A stretch of 43,588 nt of DNA from Chitinophagaceae bacterium (GCA_016787135.1 JAEUVK010000169.1:1-43588), one strand, 5' to 3'. Shown: positions 8,067 through 16,061, numbered from the stretch's first letter. The notes: generated by a model from the letters alone, not told the origin. Program-made: numbers and translations.

Positions 8067-10619
8067 ATGAAAAAGACACTTATCTGGTTGCTCATGTGCA
8101 TCAGCATGGCAGCCGGAGCACAATCTACAGATAGTGTAGCCAGTTTCAAGGTATATGGCAATTGTGCCATGTGTAAAAAACGTATTGAAGAAGCTGCTAA
8201 AGAAAAAGGTGTCAGATCGGTTGTATGGGATGCACAATCAAAGATGCTGACATTGCAGTATGATCCTGTCACGGTTTCCCTGGGAAAAATACACCATAAG
8301 CTCGCAGCAGCCGGACATGACACGGAACTGGAAAAAGCAGATGATAATGTTTATAACAAACTTCCTGATTGCTGTCTGTACCGTGGAAAAGAAAATGCCG
8401 GTGACGGATATGCCGCTGAAGCAGGAGATAACGGCTTGCAGAACCAGGTGATGGGTGTGATCATGGAAGAAGATGATAAGGGCAACCTGAAACCATTAAA
8501 GGGCGCCAATATTGTTTTTAATAAAGGAAGCAAAGGGATCGCTACAGAAGAGAATGGCTTTTTCAGGCTTACTGTTGATAATGAAAATGCAGTGATCACG
8601 GTCAGTTACGTCGGCTTTCAGCCAAAGGATATTGACGTAAAACCCGGCGATCATTTAAGCATTGTATTGAACATCTCAAAGCCTTTGGAAGGGATCAAAG
8701 TAGTTTCTACCAGAAGGGCGGCTTATATTTCTCCACTTTCTACCGTACGCACCCAGGTATTGACAGAGCGGGAACTGGTCAAGGCGGCCTGCTGCAACCT
8801 GAGCGAAAGTTTTGAGACCAATCCATCCGTTGACGTTTCTTTTAATGATGCAGTGACAGGCTCCAAGCAGATACAGCTTCTGGGTTTGTCGGGTAATTAC
8901 ACACAGCTTACTATGGAAGCGCTACCCGGACCCAGAGGGATCGCCACGCCATGGGGATTGAATTCTATTCCGGGAACATGGATCGAATCCATTCAGTTGT
9001 CCAAAGGGGTAGGATCAGTAGCGAACGGATTTGAAAGTATTGCCGGTCAGATAAACGTGGAGCTGAAAAAACCTCTGAATAGCGAACAGTTATATGCCAA
9101 TGCCTATATCAATAACATGGGCAAAACAGACCTGAACCTGAACCTGTCAAGGCAGATCAGTAAAAAATGGTCCACCGCACTATTATTACACGATGCTTTT
9201 TTGAATAACAATGATGTTGATTTTAATAAAGACGGTTTCAGAGACCTGCCGACCGGTAATTTGTTCAGCGCCATGAACAGGTGGAAATACTCCGACCCCA
9301 ATGGTGTTGAAGGACAGATCGGTTTCAGGATATTATCAGATGATAAGACCGGCGGTATGACAATGTTCAACCCGGATAGAGATAAGCTGACCACTAACCA
9401 TTATGGTCTTGGTATTGAAACAAAGCGTTACGAGGCCTTTGCCAAGGTTGGCTATGTCTTTCCTGAAAAGCGTTACAAAAGTATCGGGCTGCAGTTGTCA
9501 ACCTTCCGCCATGAGCAAGATTCCTATTTTGGAACAACCGTATATAATGCAATACAGAATAATTTTTATGCTAACCTGATATACCAGTCCATCATTTCCA
9601 ATACGAATCATAAATTCAGAACAGGGGTGAGTGTGGTAGCGGATAAGTATGATGAGCTGTTCAGGAATTCGGTTTATAAAAGAATTGAAACAGTTCCCGG
9701 AGCTTTCTTTGAATATACTTATAGCAAAGGAGAGAAGTACAGCCTGATATTGGGTATAAGAGGCGATCATAATAGCTTGTTTGGTTTCTTTCTTACACCA
9801 AGACTACATATGCGGTATGAGCCTGTAAAAGGTACAGTTATCCGGCTGGCTGGAGGAAGGGGGCAACGGACAGCCAACATCTTTGCAGAAAATACAGGGG
9901 TGCTGGTCAGTGCAAGGGAAGTCAATATCCTGAATGCTGCTGCGGGCAAAGCGTATGGGCTGAACCCGGAGATCGCCTGGAATGAAGGTATCAGTCTTGA
10001 TCAAAAATTCCGTTTGTTCAACCGGAACGGATCACTGGGATTTGATTTTTTCAGAACCGATTTTCAGAACCAGGTTGTTGTAGATCTTGACCAGTCTGCA
10101 CGGCAACTTAATTTTTACAACCTGCAAGGGATATCTTATTCCAACAGTTTCCAGGCAGAAGTAAATTATGAATTGGTCAAAAAGTTCGATCTGCGGTTAG
10201 CCTACCGGCTCTTTGATGTAAAAACCGATTATCATGGGGAACTGTTACAAAAGCCGTTGATCTCAAAACATCGTGGATTAGTTAACCTGGCTTATGAGAC
10301 CGGTACATGGAAATTTGATTATACTATCACATTCAATGGAACAAAGCGAATACCTTTTACGGGTGACAATCCCGGCCAGTATAAACTGAACAATACATCG
10401 CCATCGTATGTATTAATGAATGCGCAGGTGAGTAAAACGTTTGGCAAAAAATTCCCTGTTGACCTTTATATTGGCAGTGAGAATATGACCAATTATTTCC
10501 AGGATAGGGTTATTCTTGGAGCGGATCAGCCTTTTGGGCAGTACTTCGATGCTGCATTGGTCTGGGGGCCGGTTTCAGGCCGGATGTTCTATACCGGGGC
10601 CCGGTTCAAAATAAAATAG
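8067..10619 (+). CDS. TonB-dependent receptor with N-terminal HMA domain
   Basis: 850 aa. Domains in order: signal peptide (1-18, ends GAQ), HMA domain (about 24-95) with GNCAMC (Cys33, Cys36), a YNKLPDCC linker, a carboxypeptidase-D-like regulatory domain (about 125-205, with GVIMEED...GANIVF), a plug (about 220-340) with a Cys pair at 242-243, then a 22-strand-type barrel. It should sit in the outer membrane and import a substrate using TonB energy. The HMA domain and gene context point to copper or another thiophilic metal or its chelate. HMA domains are usually on P-type ATPases or free chaperones; here the domain is on the periplasmic side of an outer-membrane receptor, where it could catch the imported metal. 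Substrate unproven. Confidence 0.88.
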   Translation: MKKTLIWLLMCISMAAGAQSTDSVASFKVYGNCAMCKKRIEEAAKEKGVRSVVWDAQSKMLTLQYDPVTVSLGKIHHKLAAAGHDTELEKADDNVYNKLPDCCLYRGKENAGDGYAAEAGDNGLQNQVMGVIMEEDDKGNLKPLKGANIVFNKGSKGIATEENGFFRLTVDNENAVITVSYVGFQPKDIDVKPGDHLSIVLNISKPLEGIKVVSTRRAAYISPLSTVRTQVLTERELVKAACCNLSESFETNPSVDVSFNDAVTGSKQIQLLGLSGNYTQLTMEALPGPRGIATPWGLNSIPGTWIESIQLSKGVGSVANGFESIAGQINVELKKPLNSEQLYANAYINNMGKTDLNLNLSRQISKKWSTALLLHDAFLNNNDVDFNKDGFRDLPTGNLFSAMNRWKYSDPNGVEGQIGFRILSDDKTGGMTMFNPDRDKLTTNHYGLGIETKRYEAFAKVGYVFPEKRYKSIGLQLSTFRHEQDSYFGTTVYNAIQNNFYANLIYQSIISNTNHKFRTGVSVVADKYDELFRNSVYKRIETVPGAFFEYTYSKGEKYSLILGIRGDHNSLFGFFLTPRLHMRYEPVKGTVIRLAGGRGQRTANIFAENTGVLVSAREVNILNAAAGKAYGLNPEIAWNEGISLDQKFRLFNRNGSLGFDFFRTDFQNQVVVDLDQSARQLNFYNLQGISYSNSFQAEVNYELVKKFDLRLAYRLFDVKTDYHGELLQKPLISKHRGLVNLAYETGTWKFDYTITFNGTKRIPFTGDNPGQYKLNNTSPSYVLMNAQVSKTFGKKFPVDLYIGSENMTNYFQDRVILGADQPFGQYFDAALVWGPVSGRMFYTGARFKIK

Positions 10620-10709
10620 AGGCAACTCTGCGCAATAAAAATGAGTTTGTTAAAAGGAAAGAATGATTTGCATAGGGGAAGCCGGATTTGTAATTTTAAA
10701 GTGGTTAAC

Positions 10710-11249
10710 ATGAAAAGAGCGATGATCATATTACTGGCGATCATTGTAGCCTTTCCTTCTTTTGGGCAATTCACCAAAGCGAGGTTGCAGGCTACCGGGT
10801 TAACCTGTGCCATGTGCAGTAATGCGATCAATAAAGCATTGCAAACCCGTTCTTTTATTCAGTCGGTTCATTCCGATATAAAGAATTCAGCATTTGATAT
10901 TGTCTTTAAAGAAGGTACAGATGTGGATATTGATGAAATAAGAAAGGCGGTGGAAGATGCAGGTTTTGCGGTAGGTAATCTCAAGCTGACTGGGAATTTC
11001 AACGGAATAAAAGTGGAGAACGACAAACATGTACAGATCGGCCGCCAATACTTTCATTTCGTGGATGTGACCAGCCAGGTGCTGGATGGAGAGAAAACTG
11101 TAACTATCGTGGATAAGGATTTTCTTACAGCCAAACAGTTTAAAAAATACAGCGCTTCCACAAAACTGAAATGTATCGGTACGGGTAAGGCTGGTGAAGA
11201 CTGCTCAGGTGTTACTGCCGGCACAAGAATGTATCATGTCACCATTTAA
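10710..11249 (+). CDS. Secreted HMA-domain protein
   Basis: 179 aa from the ATG at 10710, chosen because it starts a clean signal peptide (MKRAMIILLAIIVAFPSFGQ). An in-frame ATG at 10641 would add 23 non-signal residues. An HMA domain with GLTCAMC (Cys33, Cys36) fills about residues 24-95. A C-terminal half of unknown type follows, with CIGTGKAGEDCSG containing two more Cys. Likely a periplasmic metal-binding protein made with the receptor upstream, 90 bp away. A hairpin terminator follows. Confidence 0.8.
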   Translation: MKRAMIILLAIIVAFPSFGQFTKARLQATGLTCAMCSNAINKALQTRSFIQSVHSDIKNSAFDIVFKEGTDVDIDEIRKAVEDAGFAVGNLKLTGNFNGIKVENDKHVQIGRQYFHFVDVTSQVLDGEKTVTIVDKDFLTAKQFKKYSASTKLKCIGTGKAGEDCSGVTAGTRMYHVTI

Positions 11250-11255
11250 AAACCT

Positions 11256-11289
11256 ACAGCTTCGTCTTTTTTTTGGCGAAGCTGTTTTT
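11256..11289 (+). terminator. Rho-independent terminator
   Basis: A 9-bp perfect stem (11256-11264 with 11277-11285), 12-base T-rich loop, followed by TTTT. It lies just after the HMA gene stop at 11249 and ends before the TlpA-like start at 11302, so it probably ends or weakens the first island transcript. Confidence 0.7.
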
Positions 11290-11301
11290 AATTCAATAAA
11301 T

Positions 11302-11796
11302 ATGAAAACTTCAAAGCTGATCTTTGTTGCTTTACTGGCCTTGTTTTCTTTTGTAAGCCAGGCACAACAATTACCTAATATCACCGATCCCCGTGTATTT
11401 ATTAAATTACCCACGGTGAAAGGTGACTCACTGACCCTGTCCTCATTTAAAGGGAAAGTGATATTACTGGACTTCTGGGCAAGCTGGTGTGGTCCCTGCA
11501 GGATCGCCAACCGGAAACTGGTGAAGCTGTATGATAAGTACAAAAAACAGGGGTTCGAGATATTCAGCGTGTCGCTGGATGATGATAAAAAGGACTGGCA
11601 GAAGGCTATCCTGAAAGACAAGATCACCTGGATTCAGGTGATTGACCCGAGAGGCTGGAATGCACAGACCGCTATCAACTGGAACATTTACCAATTGCCT
11701 ACCAGCTACCTGATCAATAAAAAGGGAGATGTAGTTAGTATTGACCCGGAGGGAAAGGAATTAGAGGATAGTATAAAAGAACTTTTGAAAGAGTGA
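11302..11796 (+). CDS. TlpA/ResA-like periplasmic thioredoxin
   Basis: 164 aa from the ATG at 11302, which starts a signal peptide (MKTSKLIFVALLALFSFVSQAQ). An in-frame upstream ATG at 11194 lies inside the preceding gene and is rejected. The AhpC/TSA-Redoxin type thioredoxin fold has the active site ASWCGPC (Cys63, Cys66) and the cis-proline in QLPTSYLI. It should reduce disulfides or heme/copper-site thiols outside the cytoplasm. In this context it may keep the CxxC motifs of the HMA proteins reduced, an inference from proximity. Confidence 0.87.
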   Translation: MKTSKLIFVALLALFSFVSQAQQLPNITDPRVFIKLPTVKGDSLTLSSFKGKVILLDFWASWCGPCRIANRKLVKLYDKYKKQGFEIFSVSLDDDKKDWQKAILKDKITWIQVIDPRGWNAQTAINWNIYQLPTSYLINKKGDVVSIDPEGKELEDSIKELLKE

Positions 11797-11809
11797 TCAG
11801 CGAATCATC

Positions 11810-12646
11810 ATGAAACATGTCTGTTTAGTAATAAGCATCCTTGTTGTTACTGCGGTCAAAGGCCAGGAACTATATGTGTTTTCTGATCCTGCTTCCAACA
11901 TACCCGCCCGGTCCATCAGTGTAAAAGCCGGTGGTATGTTCATGGGTCCGCAGGTCTGGAATGACCGGCCGATGCAGCGCTATATGCCAGAGATCATGCT
12001 GGGGATTAGTAAAAAATGGATGCTGCGCACCGGAGTAACATTTGGTGATATGCATACCTCCAATTTTGCCTGGGAATCGGCGTATGCTTACCTGAAGTAT
12101 CGTTTTTTGTCAAAGGACGATATACATAAACACTTCAGGATGGCCATATTTGCGGATGGATCTTATACCCGTGTCCCTTTTCATAATGATGAGATCACGT
12201 TGCAGGGCGATAAGAGCGGGGTGCAACTGGGACTGATCGCTACCCAGTTGTGGCATAAACTGGCGGTGTCCGGTACTGTCAGTCATACACAGGTGCTGGA
12301 CAAATCACGGAATAGTAAAAACGTGATCTATGTGCCTTCCCGTGTTTACCAGGCTATGAATTATTCTGTTTCGGCGGGTTATCTTGTTTTGCCTGAAGAA
12401 TACACCGATTACAAACAAACCAACCTGAACATCTATGCGGAGCTGCTGGCACAGCAATCATTAGAGGCAGACCGGAAGGTGTATTACATTGACCTGGCTC
12501 CAGCGGCCCAGCTAATCTTCAACAGTAATACGAAGTTGAATATTGGGTACCGTTTCCAGCTCGGCGGCAATATGCAGCGAATGGCTGAATCAGGCTGGTT
12601 GATAAGCCTGGAAAGAACTTTTTTAAATGCACTGAAAGGTAAATAA
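11810..12646 (+). CDS. Outer-membrane beta-barrel protein of unknown function
   Basis: 278 aa with a signal peptide (MKHVCLVISILVVTAVKGQ) and alternating strands such as SISVKAGGMFM, LNIGYRFQLGG and SGWLISLERTFLN at the C-terminus. That pattern fits a small outer-membrane barrel. It starts 13 bp after the TlpA-like gene and its stop TAA overlaps the start of the regulator by one base, so the three are one transcription unit. Metal transport or sensing are possible from context only. Confidence 0.7.
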   Translation: MKHVCLVISILVVTAVKGQELYVFSDPASNIPARSISVKAGGMFMGPQVWNDRPMQRYMPEIMLGISKKWMLRTGVTFGDMHTSNFAWESAYAYLKYRFLSKDDIHKHFRMAIFADGSYTRVPFHNDEITLQGDKSGVQLGLIATQLWHKLAVSGTVSHTQVLDKSRNSKNVIYVPSRVYQAMNYSVSAGYLVLPEEYTDYKQTNLNIYAELLAQQSLEADRKVYYIDLAPAAQLIFNSNTKLNIGYRFQLGGNMQRMAESGWLISLERTFLNALKGK

Positions 12647-13209
12647 TGGAAGTTCATATCAGGAATATGGTCTGCGGCCGCTGTATAAAAGTGGTGACAG
12701 GTATTTTCCAGAATACAGGCGTTTCACTAAGATCTGTGCGATTGGGTGTCGTGGATATAGAAAAGGAATTAACAAGTGAGCAAATGAGGCAGATCAAGGC
12801 ATCCCTGGAAGCTGAGGGCTTTGAATGGCTGGACGATCAGAAAGTAAAACTGGTAGAAAAGATAAAGCAGGAAGTAGTACAGTTAGTTCACTATGGCGAA
12901 CTGGATGATATGAAGCAGAACCTGTCGGATCACCTACGAACAAAACTGCACAAGGGTTACCATTATCTCAGCAGTATCTTTTCCTCAATAGAAAACACTA
13001 CTATTGAACAGTATTTCATTCTTCAGAAAATCGAGAAGGTCAAGGAATGGCTTGTTTATAACGAATTTACTTTAAGCGAGATCGCTTTCAAGCTGGGTTA
13101 TAGCAGCGTAGCCCACCTCTCCGGGCAATTCAAAAAGATCACGGGATTCACTCCCAGCCAGTTCAAACAGTTAAAAGATCATTATCGTAAGCCACTTGAT
13201 CAGATCTGA
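12646..13209 (+). CDS. AraC-family regulator with HMA-like N-terminal metal site
   Basis: 187 aa. The N-terminus (1-65) looks like a reduced HMA domain: MEVHIRNMVCGRC has Cys10 and Cys13 in the position of the HMA CxxC loop, and a beta-alpha-beta pattern follows. The C-terminal half is an AraC-type double helix-turn-helix: FTLSEIAFKLGYSSVAHLSG then FKKITGFTPSQFKQLK. It is much shorter than classic AraC regulators, lacking a cupin arm. A Cu(I)- or other metal-sensing activator is the natural reading. The gene overlaps the upstream barrel gene by 1 bp, and a 21-bp-spaced direct repeat lies just after it, before the next operon. Confidence 0.8.
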   Translation: MEVHIRNMVCGRCIKVVTGIFQNTGVSLRSVRLGVVDIEKELTSEQMRQIKASLEAEGFEWLDDQKVKLVEKIKQEVVQLVHYGELDDMKQNLSDHLRTKLHKGYHYLSSIFSSIENTTIEQYFILQKIEKVKEWLVYNEFTLSEIAFKLGYSSVAHLSGQFKKITGFTPSQFKQLKDHYRKPLDQI

Positions 13210-13214
13210 CCCGG

Positions 13215-13247
13215 AATTATGTAACAAAAATCACTAATTCTGTAACA
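13215..13247 (+). promoter_or_regulatory. Direct repeat, candidate operator for the HMA-AraC regulator
   Basis: AATTATGTAACA (13215-13226) and AATTCTGTAACA (13236-13247) match at 11 of 12 bases and are exactly 21 bp apart, two helical turns. AraC-family proteins typically bind such same-face direct repeats. The site lies between the regulator gene and the HMA-MauE-like operon. Binding by this regulator is inference. Confidence 0.55.
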
Positions 13248-13294
13248 GTCTGCCGGGAGCAGTAATGGAAGTTTGTGTCATAAAAAATAAGAGT

Positions 13295-14023
13295 ATGACA
13301 CATGAATACAAAATCACCGGGATGACATGCGGAAGTTGTGTTGCCCGGGTCAAAAGTGAATTACTGAAAATAGGCGATGTCTTGGCTGCTGATATCCGCC
13401 TTCAGTCACCGCAGGCCACCATCTCCATGTCAAAGCATATTACGACACCTGTTCTGCAGCAGGCGGTCAGTAAAGCGGGTCACTATACCATTACAGAGAT
13501 GGGTCAGGGGCATGAGCATCCGGTTAGCAATGATAATACTGCTGACAGGCCTTCTTATTTTCCCATTTTCCTGATCTTCGGATTCATTACAGGGGTAACA
13601 ATATTGGTGCAGGTAGCGAAAGACTCTTTTAGCTGGATGCAATGGATGACACATTTCATGTCCGGCTTCTTTTTTGTTTTTTCTTTTTTCAAGATGATGA
13701 ACCTGAAAGGTTTTGCAGAAGGGTACAGCAGTTACGACGTTGTCGCCAAAAGAGTCAGGGTATGGGGTTATATCTACCCGTTCATCGAACTTGGCCTGGC
13801 GATCGCTTTTCTTATGGCTATTGATCTGTTTGTTACAAATGTTGTGACACTGCTTGTGATGGGGGTAAGCACTGCCGGGGTGATACAAAGTCTTATTAAG
13901 AAAACACCATTTCAATGTGCATGCCTTGGCACTGTCATTAAACTACCTCTTAGCAAAGTGACATTATTTGAGGATCTGCTGATGGTGGCAATGAGCGCCA
14001 TTATGATTTTTACTATGTTATAA
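13295..14023 (+). CDS. HMA domain fused to MauE/DoxX-like membrane protein
   Basis: 242 aa from the ATG at 13295 (MTHEYKITGMTCGSC). An in-frame ATG at 13265 would add ten residues and lies close to the direct repeat. The HMA domain (1-68) has Cys12 and Cys15. It is followed by about four membrane segments (residues about 85-242: IFLIFGFITGVTIL, MSGFFFVFSFFKMM, YPFIELGLAIAFLMAI, VVTLLVMGVSTAGVI) and an FQCACLGT motif (Cys208, Cys210) typical of MauE/DoxX-type redox-associated membrane proteins. The protein could move metal or electrons across or along the inner membrane. First gene of a three-gene run to 15912. Confidence 0.8.
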   Translation: MTHEYKITGMTCGSCVARVKSELLKIGDVLAADIRLQSPQATISMSKHITTPVLQQAVSKAGHYTITEMGQGHEHPVSNDNTADRPSYFPIFLIFGFITGVTILVQVAKDSFSWMQWMTHFMSGFFFVFSFFKMMNLKGFAEGYSSYDVVAKRVRVWGYIYPFIELGLAIAFLMAIDLFVTNVVTLLVMGVSTAGVIQSLIKKTPFQCACLGTVIKLPLSKVTLFEDLLMVAMSAIMIFTML

Positions 14024-14057
14024 ACTGAATTTATTAATCACCAAACAACCATTGATC

Positions 14058-15419
14058 ATGAAAAAGAAAATCGTCATAGTTTTCATAGCGATGCTGGTGT
14101 ACCGGCTTTCATTTGCACAGCATCCTTTGCATCATACGATGGAGGATACTATAACATCTGAAGCCGGCACATTTAAAATGAAACCCTTACAAAAGGGGCA
14201 CTATATGCATACAGGGAATGATATGACTTCACATGCGTACTCAAAAAATCTGCCTATGAGTCGCAATGGATCAGGTACCGGCTGGAACCCGGATGCCAGC
14301 CCGATGTATATGTGGCTGAAGCAGACCCATAAAACAGATTGGATGTTTCATGGCAATATTTTCCTGCGATATACGGGTACTGATATTTTCAATAGCGGGA
14401 AAAAAGGAAGCAGTAAGCTAAGTGCGCCAAACTGGTTCATGGCAATGATGAACAGGCGAACCGGCAAGAGCGGATTATTGAATATAACAGCCATGCTGAG
14501 TCTTGACCGGCTAACGGAAGGTGGTAATGGATACCCGTTATTATTTCAATCCGGTGAAACATTTAATGGTAAAAGACTAGTTGACCGGCAGCACCCGCAT
14601 GATCTTTTTTCAGCATTAAGTATTGGCTATACACAAATGCTGGGTAAGGATATAGATATATTTGGTTATATCGGCTACCCGGGTGAGCCGGCGTTAGGTG
14701 CTCCGGCTTTCATGCATCGTGTTTCATCCATGAACGACCCGGATGCACCACTTGGTCACCACTGGCAGGATGCCACGCATATAACTTTTGGAGTGGCTAC
14801 TGTTGGGTTGCGGTATAGGAATTTTAAACTGGAGGGGTCTTCTTTTACCGGTCGTGAGCCGGATGAGAAGCGATATGATTTTGATAAATCAAGGTTTGAT
14901 AGTTATTCTTACAGGTTATCTTATAACCCATCTGCCAGCTGGGCATTGCAATTTTCACAAGGATTTATTCACGCACCTGAGGCATTGGAACCGGGTATTG
15001 ATGTAACCCGTACGACTGCTTCTGCATTGTTCTCAAATAAGATCGGCCACGATAAGCATGTCAGTGCATCCTTCATTTGGGGGCTCAATGACAAAGGTAA
15101 AGGCCATAAAGAGCACTCAGTGTTACTGGAAGGGAACTTCAGGTTTGGCAGGAACGCCCTGTTCAGCCGGTATGAATTTGTTCAGAAATCTGCTGAAGAA
15201 CTCGAATTGGAAGATGAGCTGGGACATAGGGCAATGAATATTCATGTCGTTTCGGCTGGATATAACAGGAGCCTGGTGCAAAAGTGGTCAACGGAATTAA
15301 CAGCCGGCGTAAAAGTAACTGTCAACTTACCGTCAAGAGAGTTGACAACTATATACGGGGATCACCCTGTTGGTTTCCAGGTCTATCTTCAGATAAGGCC
15401 ATCATTACATCAACATTAA
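14058..15419 (+). CDS. Met/His-rich outer-membrane protein of the metal island
   Basis: 453 aa from ATG 14058 (a TTG at 14052 is less likely). Signal peptide MKKKIVIVFIAMLVYRLSFAQ. The first 90 mature residues are rich in Met and His (HPLHHTMED, MKPLQKGHYMHTGNDM, SPMYMWLKQTHKTDWMFHG), which is common in proteins exposed to copper. The rest shows beta-strand alternation and a VDRQHPHDLF motif that recurs in proteins found near copper genes. Probably an outer-membrane barrel or surface protein with a copper-binding periplasmic part. No enzyme motif seen. It lies 34 bp after the HMA-MauE-like gene. Confidence 0.7.
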   Translation: MKKKIVIVFIAMLVYRLSFAQHPLHHTMEDTITSEAGTFKMKPLQKGHYMHTGNDMTSHAYSKNLPMSRNGSGTGWNPDASPMYMWLKQTHKTDWMFHGNIFLRYTGTDIFNSGKKGSSKLSAPNWFMAMMNRRTGKSGLLNITAMLSLDRLTEGGNGYPLLFQSGETFNGKRLVDRQHPHDLFSALSIGYTQMLGKDIDIFGYIGYPGEPALGAPAFMHRVSSMNDPDAPLGHHWQDATHITFGVATVGLRYRNFKLEGSSFTGREPDEKRYDFDKSRFDSYSYRLSYNPSASWALQFSQGFIHAPEALEPGIDVTRTTASALFSNKIGHDKHVSASFIWGLNDKGKGHKEHSVLLEGNFRFGRNALFSRYEFVQKSAEELELEDELGHRAMNIHVVSAGYNRSLVQKWSTELTAGVKVTVNLPSRELTTIYGDHPVGFQVYLQIRPSLHQH

Positions 15420-15429
15420 ACCATAAAAT

Positions 15430-15912
15430 ATGCAACATCATCATCACCATTCTACTGCTCATCAGTCCATACGAGTTTCTCCGGTTGTAAAGGAAAATCA
15501 TTTTCGCCTTGCATTCAGCGCCACTTTGCATTGTCTGCTGGGTTGCGGACTGGGTGAAGTACTGGGTATGGCGATCGGTACATGGTTGCACCTGGATAAT
15601 ACTTTCACCATGTTGCTGGCGATCATACTGGGTTTCATTCTGGGATTTGCTTTGGGTATGATCCCTTTGATCAGGGCCGGATATACTTTTCATAAAGCTT
15701 TCAGACAGGTACTGATCGCAGAAGGATTAAGTATAGCTGTCATGGAAACTGTGGAAGTATTGGTTCAGGTAAACACTCCCGGTGTTATGGATGCACATCT
15801 GAATGATTGGTTATTCTGGAAGGGAATGTTATTAGGGTTGGTTGCAGGCTTTGCAGCTGCTTTCCCCGTTAATTACCTTTTTGTGAAGAAAGGAGTACGT
15901 CACCGGCATTGA
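15430..15912 (+). CDS. DUF4396 membrane protein
   Basis: 160 aa, starting 10 bp after the previous stop. A His-rich N-terminus (MQHHHHHSTAH) is followed by about four membrane helices. The sequence FSATLHCLLGCGLGEVLGM has the conserved His-Cys and Gly-Cys-Gly-x-Gly-Glu arrangement of DUF4396, and METVEVLVQ lies in a later helix. The family is of unknown function but is repeatedly found in metal-resistance loci. His and Cys in the first helix could be metal ligands for transport. A terminator follows. Confidence 0.72.
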   Translation: MQHHHHHSTAHQSIRVSPVVKENHFRLAFSATLHCLLGCGLGEVLGMAIGTWLHLDNTFTMLLAIILGFILGFALGMIPLIRAGYTFHKAFRQVLIAEGLSIAVMETVEVLVQVNTPGVMDAHLNDWLFWKGMLLGLVAGFAAAFPVNYLFVKKGVRHRH

Positions 15913-15946
15913 TAGCCAGAGGCTTCAGGATGTTTTCAGTGTCAAG

Positions 15947-15981
15947 AACAGGCAGTCATGAAAAATGACAGCCTGTTTTTT
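15947..15981 (+). terminator. Rho-independent terminator after the DUF4396 gene
   Basis: A 13-bp stem (15947-15959 with 15965-15977, one A-A mismatch), loop of five bases, followed by a run of T. It closes the HMA-MauE-like/OMP/DUF4396 unit. Its T-run overlaps the -33 element of the next promoter. Confidence 0.75.
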
Positions 15982-16010
15982 GGATGTCTGTGCACCAGTA
16001 ATTATATTTG
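15980..16010 (+). promoter_or_regulatory. Promoter of the second TonB receptor
   Basis: TTG at 15980-15982, 20-bp spacer, TATATTTG at 16003-16010: a full match to the Bacteroidota -33/-7 pattern (TTG, TAnnTTTG). The expected start of transcription falls within the palindrome that begins at 16011. Confidence 0.65.
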
Positions 16011-16050
16011 TCTAAATAAATTTTTAGTCATGTCTAAAAATTTATTTAGA
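16011..16050. promoter_or_regulatory. 40-bp palindromic operator, DtxR/MntR-like
   Basis: Perfect 17-bp arms (16011-16027 and 16034-16050) around a 6-bp centre. The inner part has the form TTTTTAG-N6-CTAAAAA, and each arm again contains TCTAAA/TTTAGA. Such TTTAG...CTAAA dyads resemble operators of DtxR/MntR-type metal repressors. It starts one base after the -7 box and ends 11 bp before the ATG, so a bound protein would block transcription of the TonB receptor. Which regulator binds is unknown; none is encoded in the window. Confidence 0.6.
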
Positions 16051-16061
16051 TAGATAGAAAA

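Noticed and set aside
10641..10709. Earlier ATG for the HMA protein gene
   Set aside because: The added residues do not form a signal peptide, while the ATG at 10710 starts a clean one.
11194..11301. Earlier ATG for the TlpA-like gene
   Set aside because: It overlaps the previous gene and reads through the terminator hairpin; the signal peptide starts at 11302.
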